Notes under the pieces: generated by a model | What the model saw: only the letters and a program-made list of their open reading frames with translations | What the model was told of the DNA's origin: nothing | Database searches by the model: none | NCBI GenBank assembly: GCA_024349245.1 | Contig: JALDNG010000007.1 | Location: 4,948,501 to 5,012,500, forward strand | Reading direction: 5' to 3' | Origin: Neodontobutis hainanensis | Lineage: Eukaryota; Chordata; Actinopteri; Gobiiformes; Odontobutidae | Length of the DNA stretch: 64,000 bases | Made by a program: the position numbers and the translations under genes | In this document: in pieces, positions 1 through 12,800 of the stretch | Numbering within the stretch: position 1 is the first letter of the stretch | How the letters are laid out: each line of letters begins with the position of its first letter

Positions 1-1828
1 GTTTTGACACGGTTGACTTAGCTGTAAGGGTTCGCAGAAATATATGACATAGAAAGCCTTAAAAAAAATCAAATAAAATAAAAAAATAATTTAAAAAAAA
101 GGTATCATATGGAGAAATTTCATAAAAACTTGAATGAACCCTTACACAATGTGAGCGTGCCTCACAATGTGAATGTTTCTATTTCCTCCCCTGTTTACAT
201 GAGTGGGAATTTTGAGTGTGTAGTCTTCAGATAATCATAACTCTCAGTGGCAGTGGAAAAGTACTGTTTAGCTACACAATAGGTTACAACAGTTAGTTCA
301 AGAGCCAGCATACAGCTTCACAAACCTCTAAGGAGGTATAATGGTGTGATGGTTGACGGCGCAAGCTATGTTTTCTGGATATCCTGCATGTAGTGTCCCT
401 AGTGTTATACTGTATGCCAAAGACAGAAACAAAGAAAAAGCGAGTATAAGTTATAGAGTTTTTATACGAAGGAAGCCACGGTAAATGATTAGGCAGTGTG
501 TGTTTGTTCTGACGACACAGCACATCTTCTTACGCTTCTTGATGATTGACCTACAGTAGAACTTCAGTTCTACGTGGCTCACACTGATGAGTAGAGTAGT
601 AGTAGTATAGTAAAGAGTTATTCTGTGTGGACAAACACCAGGACCACAGTCACATGATGATGCTGTGGTTACATTACTCATGATAATGATTATGTATACG
701 ATTAATCCATTATGGTTGTCCCCTAGTGCGATAGTGCTGCAAAAGCTGTTATAGCTGTTAGAAATAGTAATTGGAGCATGAGCTGCATTACTCTATTGTC
801 ATAATTATAAGTCCCTTGGAGAATACAGCGTTAGTGAAAATGAAGACAGGTGCTGTGGACGCTGTCGGATAGTCTGCTGCAAGGAGTTTATTTTATATAG
901 CCATTATTTGACTTGACTTAAACCTTATATTTAAATGATCCACAGAACAGGTTTTTGGAGGCAACTTTGGTTTATTCTAATGTAAACACAGGTAACAATA
1001 CACTATGCTTGGACCAGCGCCTACACAAATGAACAGTTTGTGAACAAAAACTGATCATAGTGTTCCATAGACAGAGAGACGGAAATGACTAGAAGTACAG
1101 CCAAATGTAAATATGTAACAAGATAGTTTTTTGTGTTAACTGTAATGGATCTTTTGGAGCTAAGTTTTCTCTAGAGGTCTTTTGGTACTTGACATCTGAC
1201 CATTTGATGGATGGGAAATGACATTTCTCCCAATGAATTAAGAAAATGTAGGAAACTATAACATATAGACTATGTTTTGATTCTGCTTTGTCAAGTGAGT
1301 GTGACTGACTTTGCAATATTTTGTTCAAGATTTTTTCCAAAATAATTTTGTACTGTGAAATGAGAATTATCCCTGAATATAAATTTGTCACATTTGTAAA
1401 ATTTTATTGCACAAAGACTAAATGTTCTACACCTTTAAACAATAAATTGTCAATATATCTAAAACCCATAGTTATTCTAGCTTTCCAAACAAACAGAGGC
1501 AAATTCTTTCCCGAATTGTCCTTCATGCAACAAAACAAAGCAATTGTGTTGTCGGAAACAGAACTTGATAGAGAGTATAGTTGACCCTTGGCCATTACTC
1601 AATGGTTTTAGTAGTTATTATGAAGTGTGGGATATTTATGGGCCAGGATGGGGCAATGGCTGCTCCCATCCTGCTTTTGAAAAGGACGGAAACAAGTTGG
1701 ATATTTTAGCTTTTCACTCACCGTGGGAAAATAAAGAGTGCTTTTTAGTGACAAAATATTGGTAACTGTATCAGAAACATGGAGGTGTTTATAGTTTGGC
1801 AGCAGGTTACTCATGTGGAGCGATCAAA
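1..1828. other. AT-rich sequence, no gene recognised
   Basis: I see no exon, domain or repeat family that I recognise here. The short open frames have no recognisable motif and no splice-site support. The stretch could be intergenic DNA or part of an intron of a gene lying mostly to the left. Confidence 0.5.
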
Positions 1829-2868
1829 TAGGGATAGGCGTTGGGGAATATTCTATCATTTGCAAAATAACAATTCTCTCAGTGACAGTTATGTTGGAGA
1901 AAAGTAACAGCTTCACAATAGGATGTATCAGCACAGAAGAGCCAATCCTCGAGGACCTGAGTCTGCAGTCCTCTCGTATCAGTTGATCTCAGAATTGATA
2001 AAGTCTCTTGCAATTGGAGACAAAACTTCTTCACCTTGAAAACTGAGTCCAGAAGCTTTTGTCTTAACCTTTTCTTCTCTTCACAAAATGAGAAGCATTA
2101 GGTCAGTCTTCTTGCGATACGATACGTTAACAAGCCCTGCTGATGACGTGTTTCCGTAAGCTTTTCATTTGCAGTTCACAATGACACGTTGTGCTGAAAA
2201 GAAAACTACCACTCAACCGTTTGGCAAAAGACATGTGAGACAAGCATTTTCGAAATCATAAAAGGGAAAGATTCAAATGAATGATCCATAAACTGTTGAC
2301 TTGTAACGTTCACGGACAAACCGAATCTATTGAACGGCGTTTTAAAACAAAAAATGGGAATGGGCTACAAAACGGTCATTTTATTTGTTTTTTTGTTTTA
2401 CACAGATGCACAGGAGGAGCTTTTGACGGAGCTTGAGACGGAGAATAGAGCCAGGCAGGTCATGTAAACACCTCACCTCCGCTCCGCCTCCTTTCCCTGC
2501 TCTGTGTGTCACGAGCGAGCGCCGTGTGGATTCATTTTACTGCAGTTAAAGAATCAGCTGTGATCTGTGTAAAAAGCCCATTTGTTCCTGTGGAAACTTG
2601 ATAAACAAACTCGTAAAAACTGCACCAAAGATATCTACAAGCTACATGCAAACTACCTAATTTGTAGCATGTCTCACATTCATATTTGATTAAAAATTTT
2701 AGGAGTGTGTTATTTTCCTCAGTGAACTTTGTTCACTTTATCAAGTAACTTCAGGTTTTAATTGCAAAAAATGTGTTCATTTCAATATTTTGTTTACATT
2801 TTTAATTTAAGCTGAAAATTTGTTAGTAACCTTCACCCTACCCTAAGTAGTTTTATCGCCCATCCCTA
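1829..2868. mobile_element. hAT-like non-autonomous DNA transposon (putative)
   Basis: The left end reads TAGGGATAGGCG (1829-1840) and the right end CGCCCATCCCTA (2857-2868). These are inverted copies with one mismatch, and the right end resembles the 'TATCGCCC(A/C)CCCT' ends common in fish hAT elements. The interior has no transposase frame. It contains a GC-rich patch near 2460-2530 and, at about 1885-2060, a Penelope-like fragment. No 8-bp target duplication is visible at the ends I chose, so the exact boundaries and the family are uncertain. Confidence 0.4.
1885..2060 (+). mobile_element. Penelope-like element fragment, internally deleted
   Basis: Positions about 1890-1970 match the start of the GIY-YIG coding region of the better copy near 52256-52330. 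They share the stretch running through 'ggatgtatcagcacagaaga'. At about 1970 the sequence jumps directly to the element's 3' untranslated part, matching 52750-52840 (through 'cagttgatctcagaattgat'). The middle of the endonuclease region is therefore missing and the copy is dead. Confidence 0.7.
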
Positions 2869-2871
2869 ACA

Positions 2872-5800
2872 GACAATGACAAATAACTATACCCCAGTGT
2901 ATAAGAGGAGCATGCATTTAAATAACTTAACTACTTGTTAATACAAGCACAGTTTCACTATACACTGTGTGTGATGTGTTTCTCACTGTGCTCTGGGTAT
3001 AATGAAAATACATTAAACAGGCCTAGCACACACACCAGGGTTACCTAGAATGTTAAAAACTGACAACTAAACAAATGCAAATAATAAGTGACATCCTCAA
3101 TTTCTTGAGCTTTTGTAGGTGTGCTTCATTCAGGCACAGAAAGACACCACCAAATACACACAACTCCACACACAGCATAACGCATGGATGTAAATGCTGA
3201 GAGTTACATTAAGCATCAGATCCAAACGGGATGTTGAATATGTCTGAAAGGTTTCAGAAGGGTTGGTTTCCAAAAGAAGTAGCCTTAAATGCATCGTCTG
3301 TTTTGGCCAAGACCTGGGGTCTGAACAGGCCACGTTCCACTCCATTAATAGCATAATGAGATGACCACAAAGTGCTTCATACAATCACTTAAATCCCTAA
3401 TGGTTCAGGCATTGTGCTGCGACAAGGTCCACCGAGCATGTAGCTATGGCCACAGGACATGCCCAACTAGGCTCAATAACAATAGTAATGCCAACATAAT
3501 AGTTTCACAGTACTGTTCACAGCACTACTGTGTACAGTAGATGTTCTATCTACTGGGTCTTTTTAACACTTTAGTTAAGTTGAGAAGACAACAATGATGA
3601 TAAATGCTACAGTTGAACCTGTTACATTTGTCTTAATGCCACTTTTGTTCTTGAACAAGGTCAGGTGTACCAGAAAACACTATGTTCTCTCAAAAGGTAA
3701 ACAATCATTTCAAAAGCACATTACAGATTTTAGTAAACATTTGTTGGACTTAACACATCAAAGGTCACATGAGTTTATTTTATTGGGAAATGTATCCCTT
3801 CCTGCATTTTAGATATTTACACAAAGAAGAGTGTTGAGTTCAAACCATTAAATGGCGTAACTATTAATGAAGTTAATTAATGAGTTATGTGAAATAGTAC
3901 GGAGCTAATCATTTATGTTCTTGTTTTTGTCTAAAGTCTATTGGCAAGTTGATGGTTAAAGACATGAGGCACCTACAAGGCACATAGACAAACAACTCGA
4001 GAGATCAACATAAGATTTACAGCACAGAACTGGCAAAAAAAACTCTTTAGGGCAGCTGACAATGTGCAACTTCAGTAACCCAAACTAGTTAAAATGCAAC
4101 TTTGTAGCAGGAGGAATGTCCTGTATGTAGAATATAGATTTCAGGTATGTAGCATTAATATGAAACCAACAGTGTAGTAATGCTTTCTGTGATAAATACA
4201 CAAAAGCTTTATCCATAGCACTACCCTGAAGCCTTCACTAACATTGAGTGCCACCTTTTCCATTAATATGACTGTATTGACACCCACTCAAATGGGACTC
4301 CTCTTTTCACTGTGACCAAGCAACAGAGAAGCAGCCACTGTCGCACGCTCAGTTTGGATTTCAAAACACAGCACACAACCATTAACCATAATTAAACTAA
4401 GACAATTTAGAGAAGCACGCTCAACAATGCATCTCTGCTACTGTCCTCTTCTCAGACAGGGCAGCATTTAGTCTCTTACCGTGTAAAGCCCAATCCTGCA
4501 CAGGGCAAAAGAGAGCTGCATGTGTTCCGACATTGTGCACAACAACAAGCGTAACCCCCAGCAACAAACAAGCCAAGCCTCTGAAGTGAGTGAATGGATA
4601 GAGGAGGATCAGGGGTAGCAGGCACAACAGCCACAGGTCAACAAGAGAAGTCCAGACCTCACAGTCTCACCTCAAGGTTGGAAATGTAGGCTGTACATGA
4701 CTAGGATTAAATGTTGCATCTCATCTTTGTTCATGCAAATAAACCTGAAAATAAATTCCACAAAGATCAGTGGCCAGACACAAGCCTAAGATTAGTTTGT
4801 GAGAATCTCACTCTCAACAGAGATTAAGAGCTCTGTAACAACTAGTGATCCAGAATAAGACTGCAAATTGGATTAGTCACCATTACACACCCACACACTA
4901 GGCCCCTACTGTATGTGGAGCTTTACGCCATATAAAACCTTTCTATACAATATACTAGAATGCAGAGCCTGAAGGACAGACCACATGCACTTACTGTGGT
5001 CTCTTGTGGAATACCTTGTCTCACGTCTGTTCACAAAAAGCTGTGAGTCACTGTAAAACAAGGAACCACTGCCAACACACTTTGAAAAACAATACTGAGT
5101 GCGATACAACCATTCACCAATTCATTAACAAATTTAAACTGGATAATTGCAAATATATAGTACTTGTCATAATGGCATTTAATCATTTAGTTACAATGCA
5201 ACTTGTACTGCTATTCTCACAAACCTTCTCTCATTACTCAATGACCACTCAACTCATTCATTCATTCATATAACTTATTAGAATCATATTTAATATTTTC
5301 TAACCCATCAAGATAAACTGACATATAAACCAAGTGATAAGCATAATTGTCATTATTTCTCTTCTGTGTTTACAGAAGAATGCATTAGCCTCAGACAACT
5401 TGTACCAAAAGCAGATAAGTCTTGCTAATGCTAACATGAACTAATGAAGCACCTATAGTTCTACCCAAAAGCATACCTAGTCTTTTCTTATCATTGAAAG
5501 TGATACCAAATGGAATTTACAATAATTGACTGAGGCTTTCCCATGGGTTCTATAAGAGCGTGTCTCAATAGGCCAAAGAAGACCTACAGCCTTTCCTTTG
5601 GTCTGACATCTGAGTGTGCATTTGCTTGTGCCAAATATAAGTTAGTCAAGAGTTCTACACAAAAGGCCTTACAAATAAAAACAATGACAAAATAATAATG
5701 ACAAAAAGGATCATACACTACTGGAAGTTGTAGGTTTTTATGTCCAATGTTAGGAAGAGATGAGAGGATGAAGTCAAGGAAATGAAATGGAATAAAAATA

Positions 5801-7972
5801 ATTATTTAGTATGGCTTTAAGTAGGGAGTTATCCTTTATGTGGGGATGAATGTCAGTCACAAGGAATGCAAAGTCCCTTTTCTTTATTATCGTGACTAAA
5901 TACAACCTTAAAATACTGCTTATTGTTTGGCCTAAAGACTGATAGTGCTTTGGCCCAGGATGCTGACTCACTAGCACTCCCCAGAGACACAAGGGAATTA
6001 CTACACTGAGCTCAACAACACATATAACACTGAAACAACTCAAACTGGAAAGGAATGTAGGCTTTCTCAAGAAGGTATGTGCACTGCATACAAAGATAAG
6101 AATTAGGTCAGTCAAAGAAGTTTGCTATAATGAGGAAATCTGGTCAAACTGCTGCAGCCTGCTGTACTAGCCCCTGGAATAAGACTTTTTTTTAAACCAC
6201 CACACTAATGCGTATATATAAATCTATATGTTCAATTTAACTGATAACATGCCAATACATGTTTAGTTTCAATTTAAATTTGACAGAAAAGTAATGGTAA
6301 ACCTTTAGCTAGAAATGTGTTCTGTAATGTGCAAGTAAAAAAAAAGAAAAACACAGTAACACATCTAACTCATTAAAAGCCTAATATTTTAAGCTTAATT
6401 TTAATTAATTAAAACAGCTGCCTACCACTGCATTGCAAATTAATCATGAGGCCTATTCTGCTTTCATAACTATACAAAAAATATATTTGTTATGATCTGA
6501 CAACTTTCAGTCCTGTCAAGTATCAGTGCGATTGTTATTTTGTTAAGCTGTATGACAGCAACGTTGGCAACAAATTCCTGTGTTGGCACTGCTATTTTGT
6601 GTAGCCTTTTTTTACACTGCTGACCATGCAGTTATGTAGGCCCTACAAGCTCAACTCTCGTGAAACTTAATCTGTCGTAACTCACTACGGTAAATGTACT
6701 TCAATTATATAGATTAGACTAACATTATTTACGGGTCAAACTTCTGCCTATTTCGGCAAATATGAATATGACACAGACAGAAATGTTAACCATAAACTTA
6801 AGACCCTACAATCCAGCTTGCAGTTCTCTAGTGTAGCACAGCAGGAAAGGAGGCCAGTGCCTATTGAGCACCTGACCTCTAAAAACAGCCCAGTGTTCTT
6901 CTCACACAGTCCACAGAGTTACAGCTGGGCCTTCCAAAATGTTTGTCACAGAAAAACTATAAATCTTTCAAGCAAGAAAAGGTTCTATGGTGAATCATGC
7001 TACAAAGCCTGGCTGAAGTAAACAAGGGGACATTGCTTATTTCCATGTCCACGTGAGTTCTTCTTAGTTTATGTTTTCTAACACGGTTTACTGAGTAACT
7101 CACAATAATAACTACTCTACATCCATTTGTCCCAAAACCACCAACACAATTTGTCCAAGACAGATAACTAAATGGCTTTCCATGGCTTTTCTTCTGCCGG
7201 TTAGCAAACGGACTTTGTATTCATGACTTATGAAATGATTATGAATGTCCGATTCAAGCAAAAGTTCAAAGTTCTATTTGGGTCCTGCATCTTGGGAGAC
7301 CTGTGATAACAAGCTGATAACACTGGGTGGGCAAGTTCCTCTGCATCTCAGACTGCCACATTGTCTGCATGTGAAATGACAACACAATGTCTATGAAGCC
7401 TTTTTACTCTAGCTTCATAAATTCCCAGGGAAAGCCTTCAGTTACTGCTTTCCTCCCATTGTTGCTGCACTATTTCAGCAGCACCCATCCCACTCCTACA
7501 GTATGGGCAAAGGACCAATCTCCCAGACCAATGCCAGTGCAGTGGCTCAAATACTCTTCTGGTTACAGTTATTAAACTATGTATGGTACTAAATTGTTTA
7601 AGCCTTGAGTTATGTTTCATGTAACGCTATTGATTTCAAATAGCGTACTATAATAGGCCGACACAATACATAGCCTTAATGTTAAGTCGAAGGTACCAGC
7701 TTTTTGTTATTCCCATAGCTAACAGTAGTAGGCTACCTCGGGGCTATAGCTAACTACTTATCGTGCTTCAAATGCAAACAGATCAGTCTGGTCCACCAGT
7801 TACACTTAACTCACTGGCAACATCCAACAATCAACAGCATTAAACAATACTTAATGGTTAGACCGTAACACACCGTTTGTCACAAGTTGCTTATTACAAG
7901 CCCCCACTTCACTTCAGTGACAACATATGTCCTTAACGTTAGTTGAAAAACTCTTTCGCTGCATTCACTTAC
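2872..7972. other. No confirmed gene; possible intron of a minus-strand gene
   Basis: This is AT-rich sequence with no recognisable domain. If the candidate first exon ending at 7973 on the minus strand is real, this stretch would be its first intron or introns. The only internal coding hint is a hydrophobic open frame near 4480-4657, described separately. Confidence 0.4.
4480..4657 (-). other. Possible exon encoding two hydrophobic helices (unidentified)
   Basis: On the minus strand an open frame encodes a strongly hydrophobic peptide with two helix-like stretches, including LVDLWLLCLLPLILLY and LACLLLGVTLVVV, then HNVGTHAALFCPVQDWALH. It ends at a good donor (CACG|GTAAGAG at 4480/4479). 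Read from an AG at 4659-4658 it is 178 nt and would join in phase to a MDYL| first exon ending at 7973. The acceptor lacks a pyrimidine tract and I recognise no family, so this may be chance. Confidence 0.2.
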
Positions 7973-8100
7973 CAGATAATCCATGTACTATGACAAACCA
8001 GTCACAGCTGCACAAAGTGGCTTTATAGTAATCCCGTTTTTGCCTCAGCAGATGAAAAATGTTATGTTTTGATCCCAGGTTGCTTTGTATTCCCCGCCTT
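7973..8100 (-). other. Candidate first exon of an unidentified minus-strand gene
   Basis: On the minus strand the sequence ends ATG GAT TAT CTG followed by a consensus donor, GTAAGT (7972-7967). The codons would read M-D-Y-L. The transcription start is not visible; 8100 is only an approximate upper limit. A cluster of promoter-type motifs lies just upstream on that strand (8352-8398). The rest of the gene would lie toward or beyond the left edge of the window. Confidence 0.25.
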
Positions 8101-8339
8101 TAGAAAGGCACAGCTAAATAAAAAACAGTCTTTAGAGGTTTTGCAAGCAGGAATTTCCGCCTTCCTCTTTGCTTTTAACACAAGTTTAAGTAAAGAAAAA
8201 ATCTTCAATCTTCGTCTTCAATTTTACGAACACAGCTCGCTCGGTTTGTGTGCTTTTTCCGGTGAAAAGCACCTCACCCACCCGGCACTCTTGCAGTTTA
8301 ATCACACAATATCAGATGAGTGTTTGGTTGAGGAAACTG

Positions 8340-8400
8340 GCGAAGCCTACAACGTTACGTCACGCACGTTGCTTCCCGAACGTAACGTGTCACATGACCA
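8340..8400 (-). promoter_or_regulatory. CRE and E-box cluster, putative promoter
   Basis: A CRE-like TTACGTCA (8355-8362), a 9-bp inverted pair ACGTTACGT (8352-8360) / ACGTAACGT (8380-8388), and GTCACATGAC (8389-8398), one base from the CLEAR/USF palindrome GTCACGTGAC, sit within 50 bp. This CpG-containing island in AT-rich DNA lies about 400 bp upstream of a consensus minus-strand donor. Assignment as a promoter is inference. Confidence 0.3.
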
Positions 8401-8449
8401 AACACATGGAGGCTATTTTCATTTGTGGGAGTAAAATGTGCTGAGATAC

Positions 8450-9459
8450 ATAGGCCTACAAGTCAAATACAGTTACATTTTAATATTCTGTGGGATACAT
8501 TTAAAACACCTCATACATTACAGGTTATACCACAAAAATATAAATTCTCTGTAAAAAAAAAGATTAGTTAACTGTTTGGACAGTTTGTTGTGTTATATCT
8601 TAAAAAAAATAAAATAATAAATAGGTTAATAATCCTAATAATGATGAACACTAAACCACATTTATTTTAATATGACGTAAGCTGTGTTGTTGATTTTGTA
8701 TAGTATCTACATATTTTTTTACAATAAATATATTTATGGCATACCTTTATGATTCATGTGGGATTCGACATTTTATTTACAATTTCTAAAAAATATATAT
8801 ATTAATTATTATTATTATTATTTGTTAAATGTACCCTTGAAGCATATTTTTACCTAATGAAACAGAAAGTACAATATTAGCAAAACTCCACCAGGGGACA
8901 GTGTCTACCACCAAAACGTCGACAGTAAGGCAGTCACACTATCTGCCAAAGGTTATGTGAAAACTTAAAAATAAATAACTAATGAAGTCCTTTAAAATAT
9001 AAAGCTGAAATGACTTTTAGTAGAACTGTAATTTTTATATAGCTATAAATTTTTTGCAGTGTAGGTTTTTATTGTATTTATGACGACGTTGGTTTTTTGT
9101 GTTTTTATTTTATTTTATTTCAGTCTAAAGGAAGAATTAAAAAAAGAATACAATATTTTCATTTTAAACAAAACTAATATTTACTTTTTTTTTTTTGCAA
9201 ATTTCGGAGAAAGTACTGATTTTATCTAAAGCCTGCACTGTAATGTATATATTGAGTGCGATTTGCAATTCTGCCATGCTATAAGAATATTGTGCAGTAT
9301 GTCTTGTATAGCCTAACCTAAACCTAAATTATTATCAAAAATATGATGACTGTTATTTCAAACTCAAAATCAGTGCAGCCTGGAAAAACAGATTTGACAA
9401 GGCACAAACACTGCCGCGGTGGCAGTGTGGTGTTTGCTCATATTGAAGATATAAAATGG
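8450..9459. other. AT-rich spacer upstream of snx18
   Basis: This spacer is rich in poly(A/T) and short (ATT) runs, for example near 8800-8825 and 9184-9196. No gene is seen. One CTCF-like core, CCACCAGGGGACAGTG (8888-8903, one mismatch to the usual core), is the only motif of note. Confidence 0.45.
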
Positions 9460-9846
9460 ATCTATTCTAGACACTAGTGGCGTGTGTCCGCTAGATGGCG
9501 GCATGTCGTGGCTCCGCCCTCGATTATTGAACCTGATGACGCGCTGTTGCTGTGCAGCGCCTGAAACACAAGCGTCCCAAACGGAGGAGCTCTCACTCTG
9601 GTGTTGCTGCAAAAATACCTCTCTCCACTTTGGCACATTGTAATCTCTGGAATGAAAAACGCCACGAGTTTATCTCACGATTGACTGGGAGGCCCTTTGC
9701 AAGGCTTAAAACTGGATTTACACACACGGCGAGGCTGAGAAAGTTTGTCGGTGGAGTTTGAAGAGGAGTTTGGGGTGAGCTAGCCTGTTCGCCGGCCAGC
9801 CACCATAAGTGAGTCCGCGGTCCAGCTCCTCCAGCTGCGGTACATC
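9460..9846 (+). promoter_or_regulatory. snx18 promoter and 5' untranslated region
   Basis: GC content rises sharply here. CCGCTAGATGGCGG (9488-9501) fits the CTCF core CCASYAGRKGGCRS, allowing R at position 3, and overlaps a YY1-like AGATGGCGGC (9493-9502). A GC box in reverse (CCGCCC, 9514-9519) follows. The stretch leads without an evident intron to the ATG at 9847, which has a purine-poor but G+4 context (tacatcATGG). The transcription start itself cannot be seen. Confidence 0.5.
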
Positions 9847-12800
9847 ATGGCGCTCCGAGCCAGGGCGCTGTACGACTTCAACTCGGAAAACGCAGGCGAG
9901 GTGTCGGTGAGAGAAAACGAGGTCCTAACTTTATACAGCGAGAAGGATATTGACGGTTGGTTTGAAGGAGTGAACAGTAAAGGAGAGAGGGGACTGTTCC
10001 CCGCTTCTTATGTGGAGATACTGAAAAACGACGCCGCATCCACGTTCAACAACAACAGCTGCAACACATCTGGGGAAACTTCCGCTGACTCCCGTTACGC
10101 CAATATTCCCCCTGAAGGATTTGACGGCTCTTTCAACCCTCAAAATAAACCCGAGAACTTTTCTAAACCAAATCCCCCAGCTTTTAGCACATTTGCAATT
10201 CCGCTACAACAGCAGCAAACACCGCAGCAGCATAGCTATCACCAGCAAAGCCAAGGCAGTGATGATGACTGGGACGACGACTGGGATGACAGCTCTACTG
10301 TTGCAGATGAGCCAGGGACAGTAAGACGATACCATGGCTATGAAGGCAATGGGCCATCCACTTACAGTTTATCCACAACATCAAGAGGCAATGCACAGCA
10401 AGCCAAAAGCTCTGCCACAGTCAGTAGAAACCTCAACAGGTTCTCCACCTTTGTAAAGTCAGGAGGGGAGGCATTTGTACTCGGGGAGGCATCAGGTTTT
10501 GTGAAAGATGGGGACAAAATTTGTGTGGTAATGGGACAGTATGGGCCAGAGTGGCAGGAGAATCCATACCCATTCGCCTGTGCAATTGATGACCCCACTA
10601 AACAAACCAAATTCAAAGGGATGAAGAGCTACATCTCCTATAAACTCACACCTACCCACACTCCGAACCCGGTCAACAGAAGATATAAGCACTTTGACTG
10701 GCTGTATGCACGGCTGGTGGAGAAATTCCCTGTCATTTCTGTTCCTCACATACCAGAAAAGCAAGCCACTGGGCGTTTTGAGGAGGACTTTATCTCTAAG
10801 AGGAGGAAGGGTCTTATATGGTGGATGAATCACATGACAAGCCACCCTGTGTTGGCCCGTTGTGATGTTTTCCAGCATTTTCTCACCTGCAACAGCACAG
10901 ATGAGAAGGCATGGAAACAGGGTAAAAGGAAGGCTGAGAAGGACGAGATGGTGGGAGCCAACTTTTTCCTCACAATTAGCACCCCTGCCACGCCACTTGA
11001 CTTTCAGGAAGTGGAGAGTAAAATTGATGGTTTCAAAACTTTCACTAAAAGGATGGACGATAGCGCCTTGCAGGTCAATGCTACTGTCAATGAGTTTGCT
11101 CGCAAGCAGATTACTGGCTTTAAGAAGGAGTATCAGAAAGTGGGATTGTCATTCAAGGTCCTTAGCCAGGCCTTTGAAATGGATCAGCAGCTGTACTCAT
11201 CCAAACTTAACCAGGCAATTTCCTTCACTGGTGATGCATATGAAGCCATTGGAGATTATTTTGCGGAACAGCCCAGACAAGATCTTGACCCCATCATGGA
11301 TTTGTTAGGTCTTTACCAAGGCCACTTGGCAAACTATCCAGACATCATCCACGTCCAGAAAGGTAAAGTATCTTAAATGGCTAAGGCATCGTTTTACAAG
11401 ACACAAAAATTATAATAATTTTCAGACCTTTTTATTGAGTTTTTGCAAAGAACAAATACACAGTACAAATGCGAACAAATGCATGGCACACACAATACAT
11501 CTATGAAAGTAAAGTTTGCTGACAATAAGAAAAAACTGTACAGCTCTAATCAATTTAGTTTCTCTGCACTGACTTCTGTTAGTTACGCTTAGTTTCTGTC
11601 ACTTTGCAAGACAAATAGTGTGTTTGCATTTCAAATTGCTTTATGTCCTGCTGCCATTTTTGCACCTATTCAATAGATGTGCACCACCTATTTTTTTTTC
11701 ATTAGTGGGAATTAATTACTTATTAAATTTATCAAAACTGCATAGTCACGTAGTATTTTCTACAAATAAAAATATCCAGGTCATCCTCTACAAAGCTCCA
11801 GTTCAAATATTGTTTTCAATGTGTGGCAAATGTCAGTACAATGGGAGACAGAGCTGTTATGCAAGTGGCACAGCACTGTCATCACACATGCAACAATTGC
11901 TTCCCTAAATAAGAATTTGAGTGCAGCACTGTTTAGGCTGTCAAAGAGCCTGTAGCCTAAACATCATTGTACAGTTTGTGGTCACTTGCCTCTTATTACA
12001 TTGTATTTTGTGACAGATAAATGAAACAGAAAATAAGATATGGGGCAAAGGTTTTTTTTATATTACTAGACTAAAGGATGACATAAATTAATACTTTCTA
12101 TGCATTATATCCAGCCAAAGGATCTACTTTATTAAATGACATGATCAGAGAAATGAATCTCTTCTTCAAGCAGCCACTAGTCAGTGTGTGGCTGATTGCC
12201 CTATTTACCAGTTAGATGGAACCTGGTTTCTGCCCTTTTGATGATTAAAAAAAAAAAAAAAAAAAAAAAGTAAGTCAGAATCTTGAGCAGCAAAGTGTTT
12301 TTGAAATTTTATTCTGAATTACTTTATTAGTTATAATTTTTGATGGAATCAAAAGACCTGGACTACAATTTGAGATTCTACGCACAAAAGTACATCATAA
12401 AGCGCGTGGTGACTTTACATTCTGGTATTATAGGTCTCTCTCCACTCTAAACTCACTCCAGCTTGATCACACTAAAACTTGTTGATGCCAGTTCTGAACA
12501 GGGCCAGTGTTTAGTTTCCTGTAGAGCATAAGAGTCATTTTCCAGCCAAATAAGGTTTGCCACGTACAGCCACACAGCACAAACAAGATGACATTTTTAA
12601 TGATCATGTGCTGTGAAAGGTAATTTGACAGATAGCACACTCATATGAGTGGTACCTTATGTGGTACCCTAGTGAGACAATCATCTTATTTATGCTATGG
12701 TAATTTATATCCAAAATTAGCCTAATTACCAAGAATTTTTCAGTCCTTATTCACCAGTAAGAGCAAACACCCTCCTTGGTTGACTTATGTTTGTCTTCCC

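Noticed and set aside
2395..2470. Apparent exon (DAQEELLTELETENRARQVM) after a pyrimidine tract and CAG
   Set aside because: It ends in an immediate stop and lies inside the hAT-like element, whose GC-rich interior explains it.
8069..8434. 121-residue plus-strand frame
   Set aside because: It lies across a promoter-like patch, has no recognised motif and no splice signals, and the CpG-rich composition explains the lack of stops.
9552..9761. 69-residue frame in the snx18 leader
   Set aside because: It overlaps the GC-rich 5' region. It could be an upstream frame but shows no motif, so it is not called a gene.
10492..11308. Long minus-strand and alternate-frame ORFs over snx18 exon 1
   Set aside because: They are shadows of the strongly conserved SH3-PX-BAR frame.
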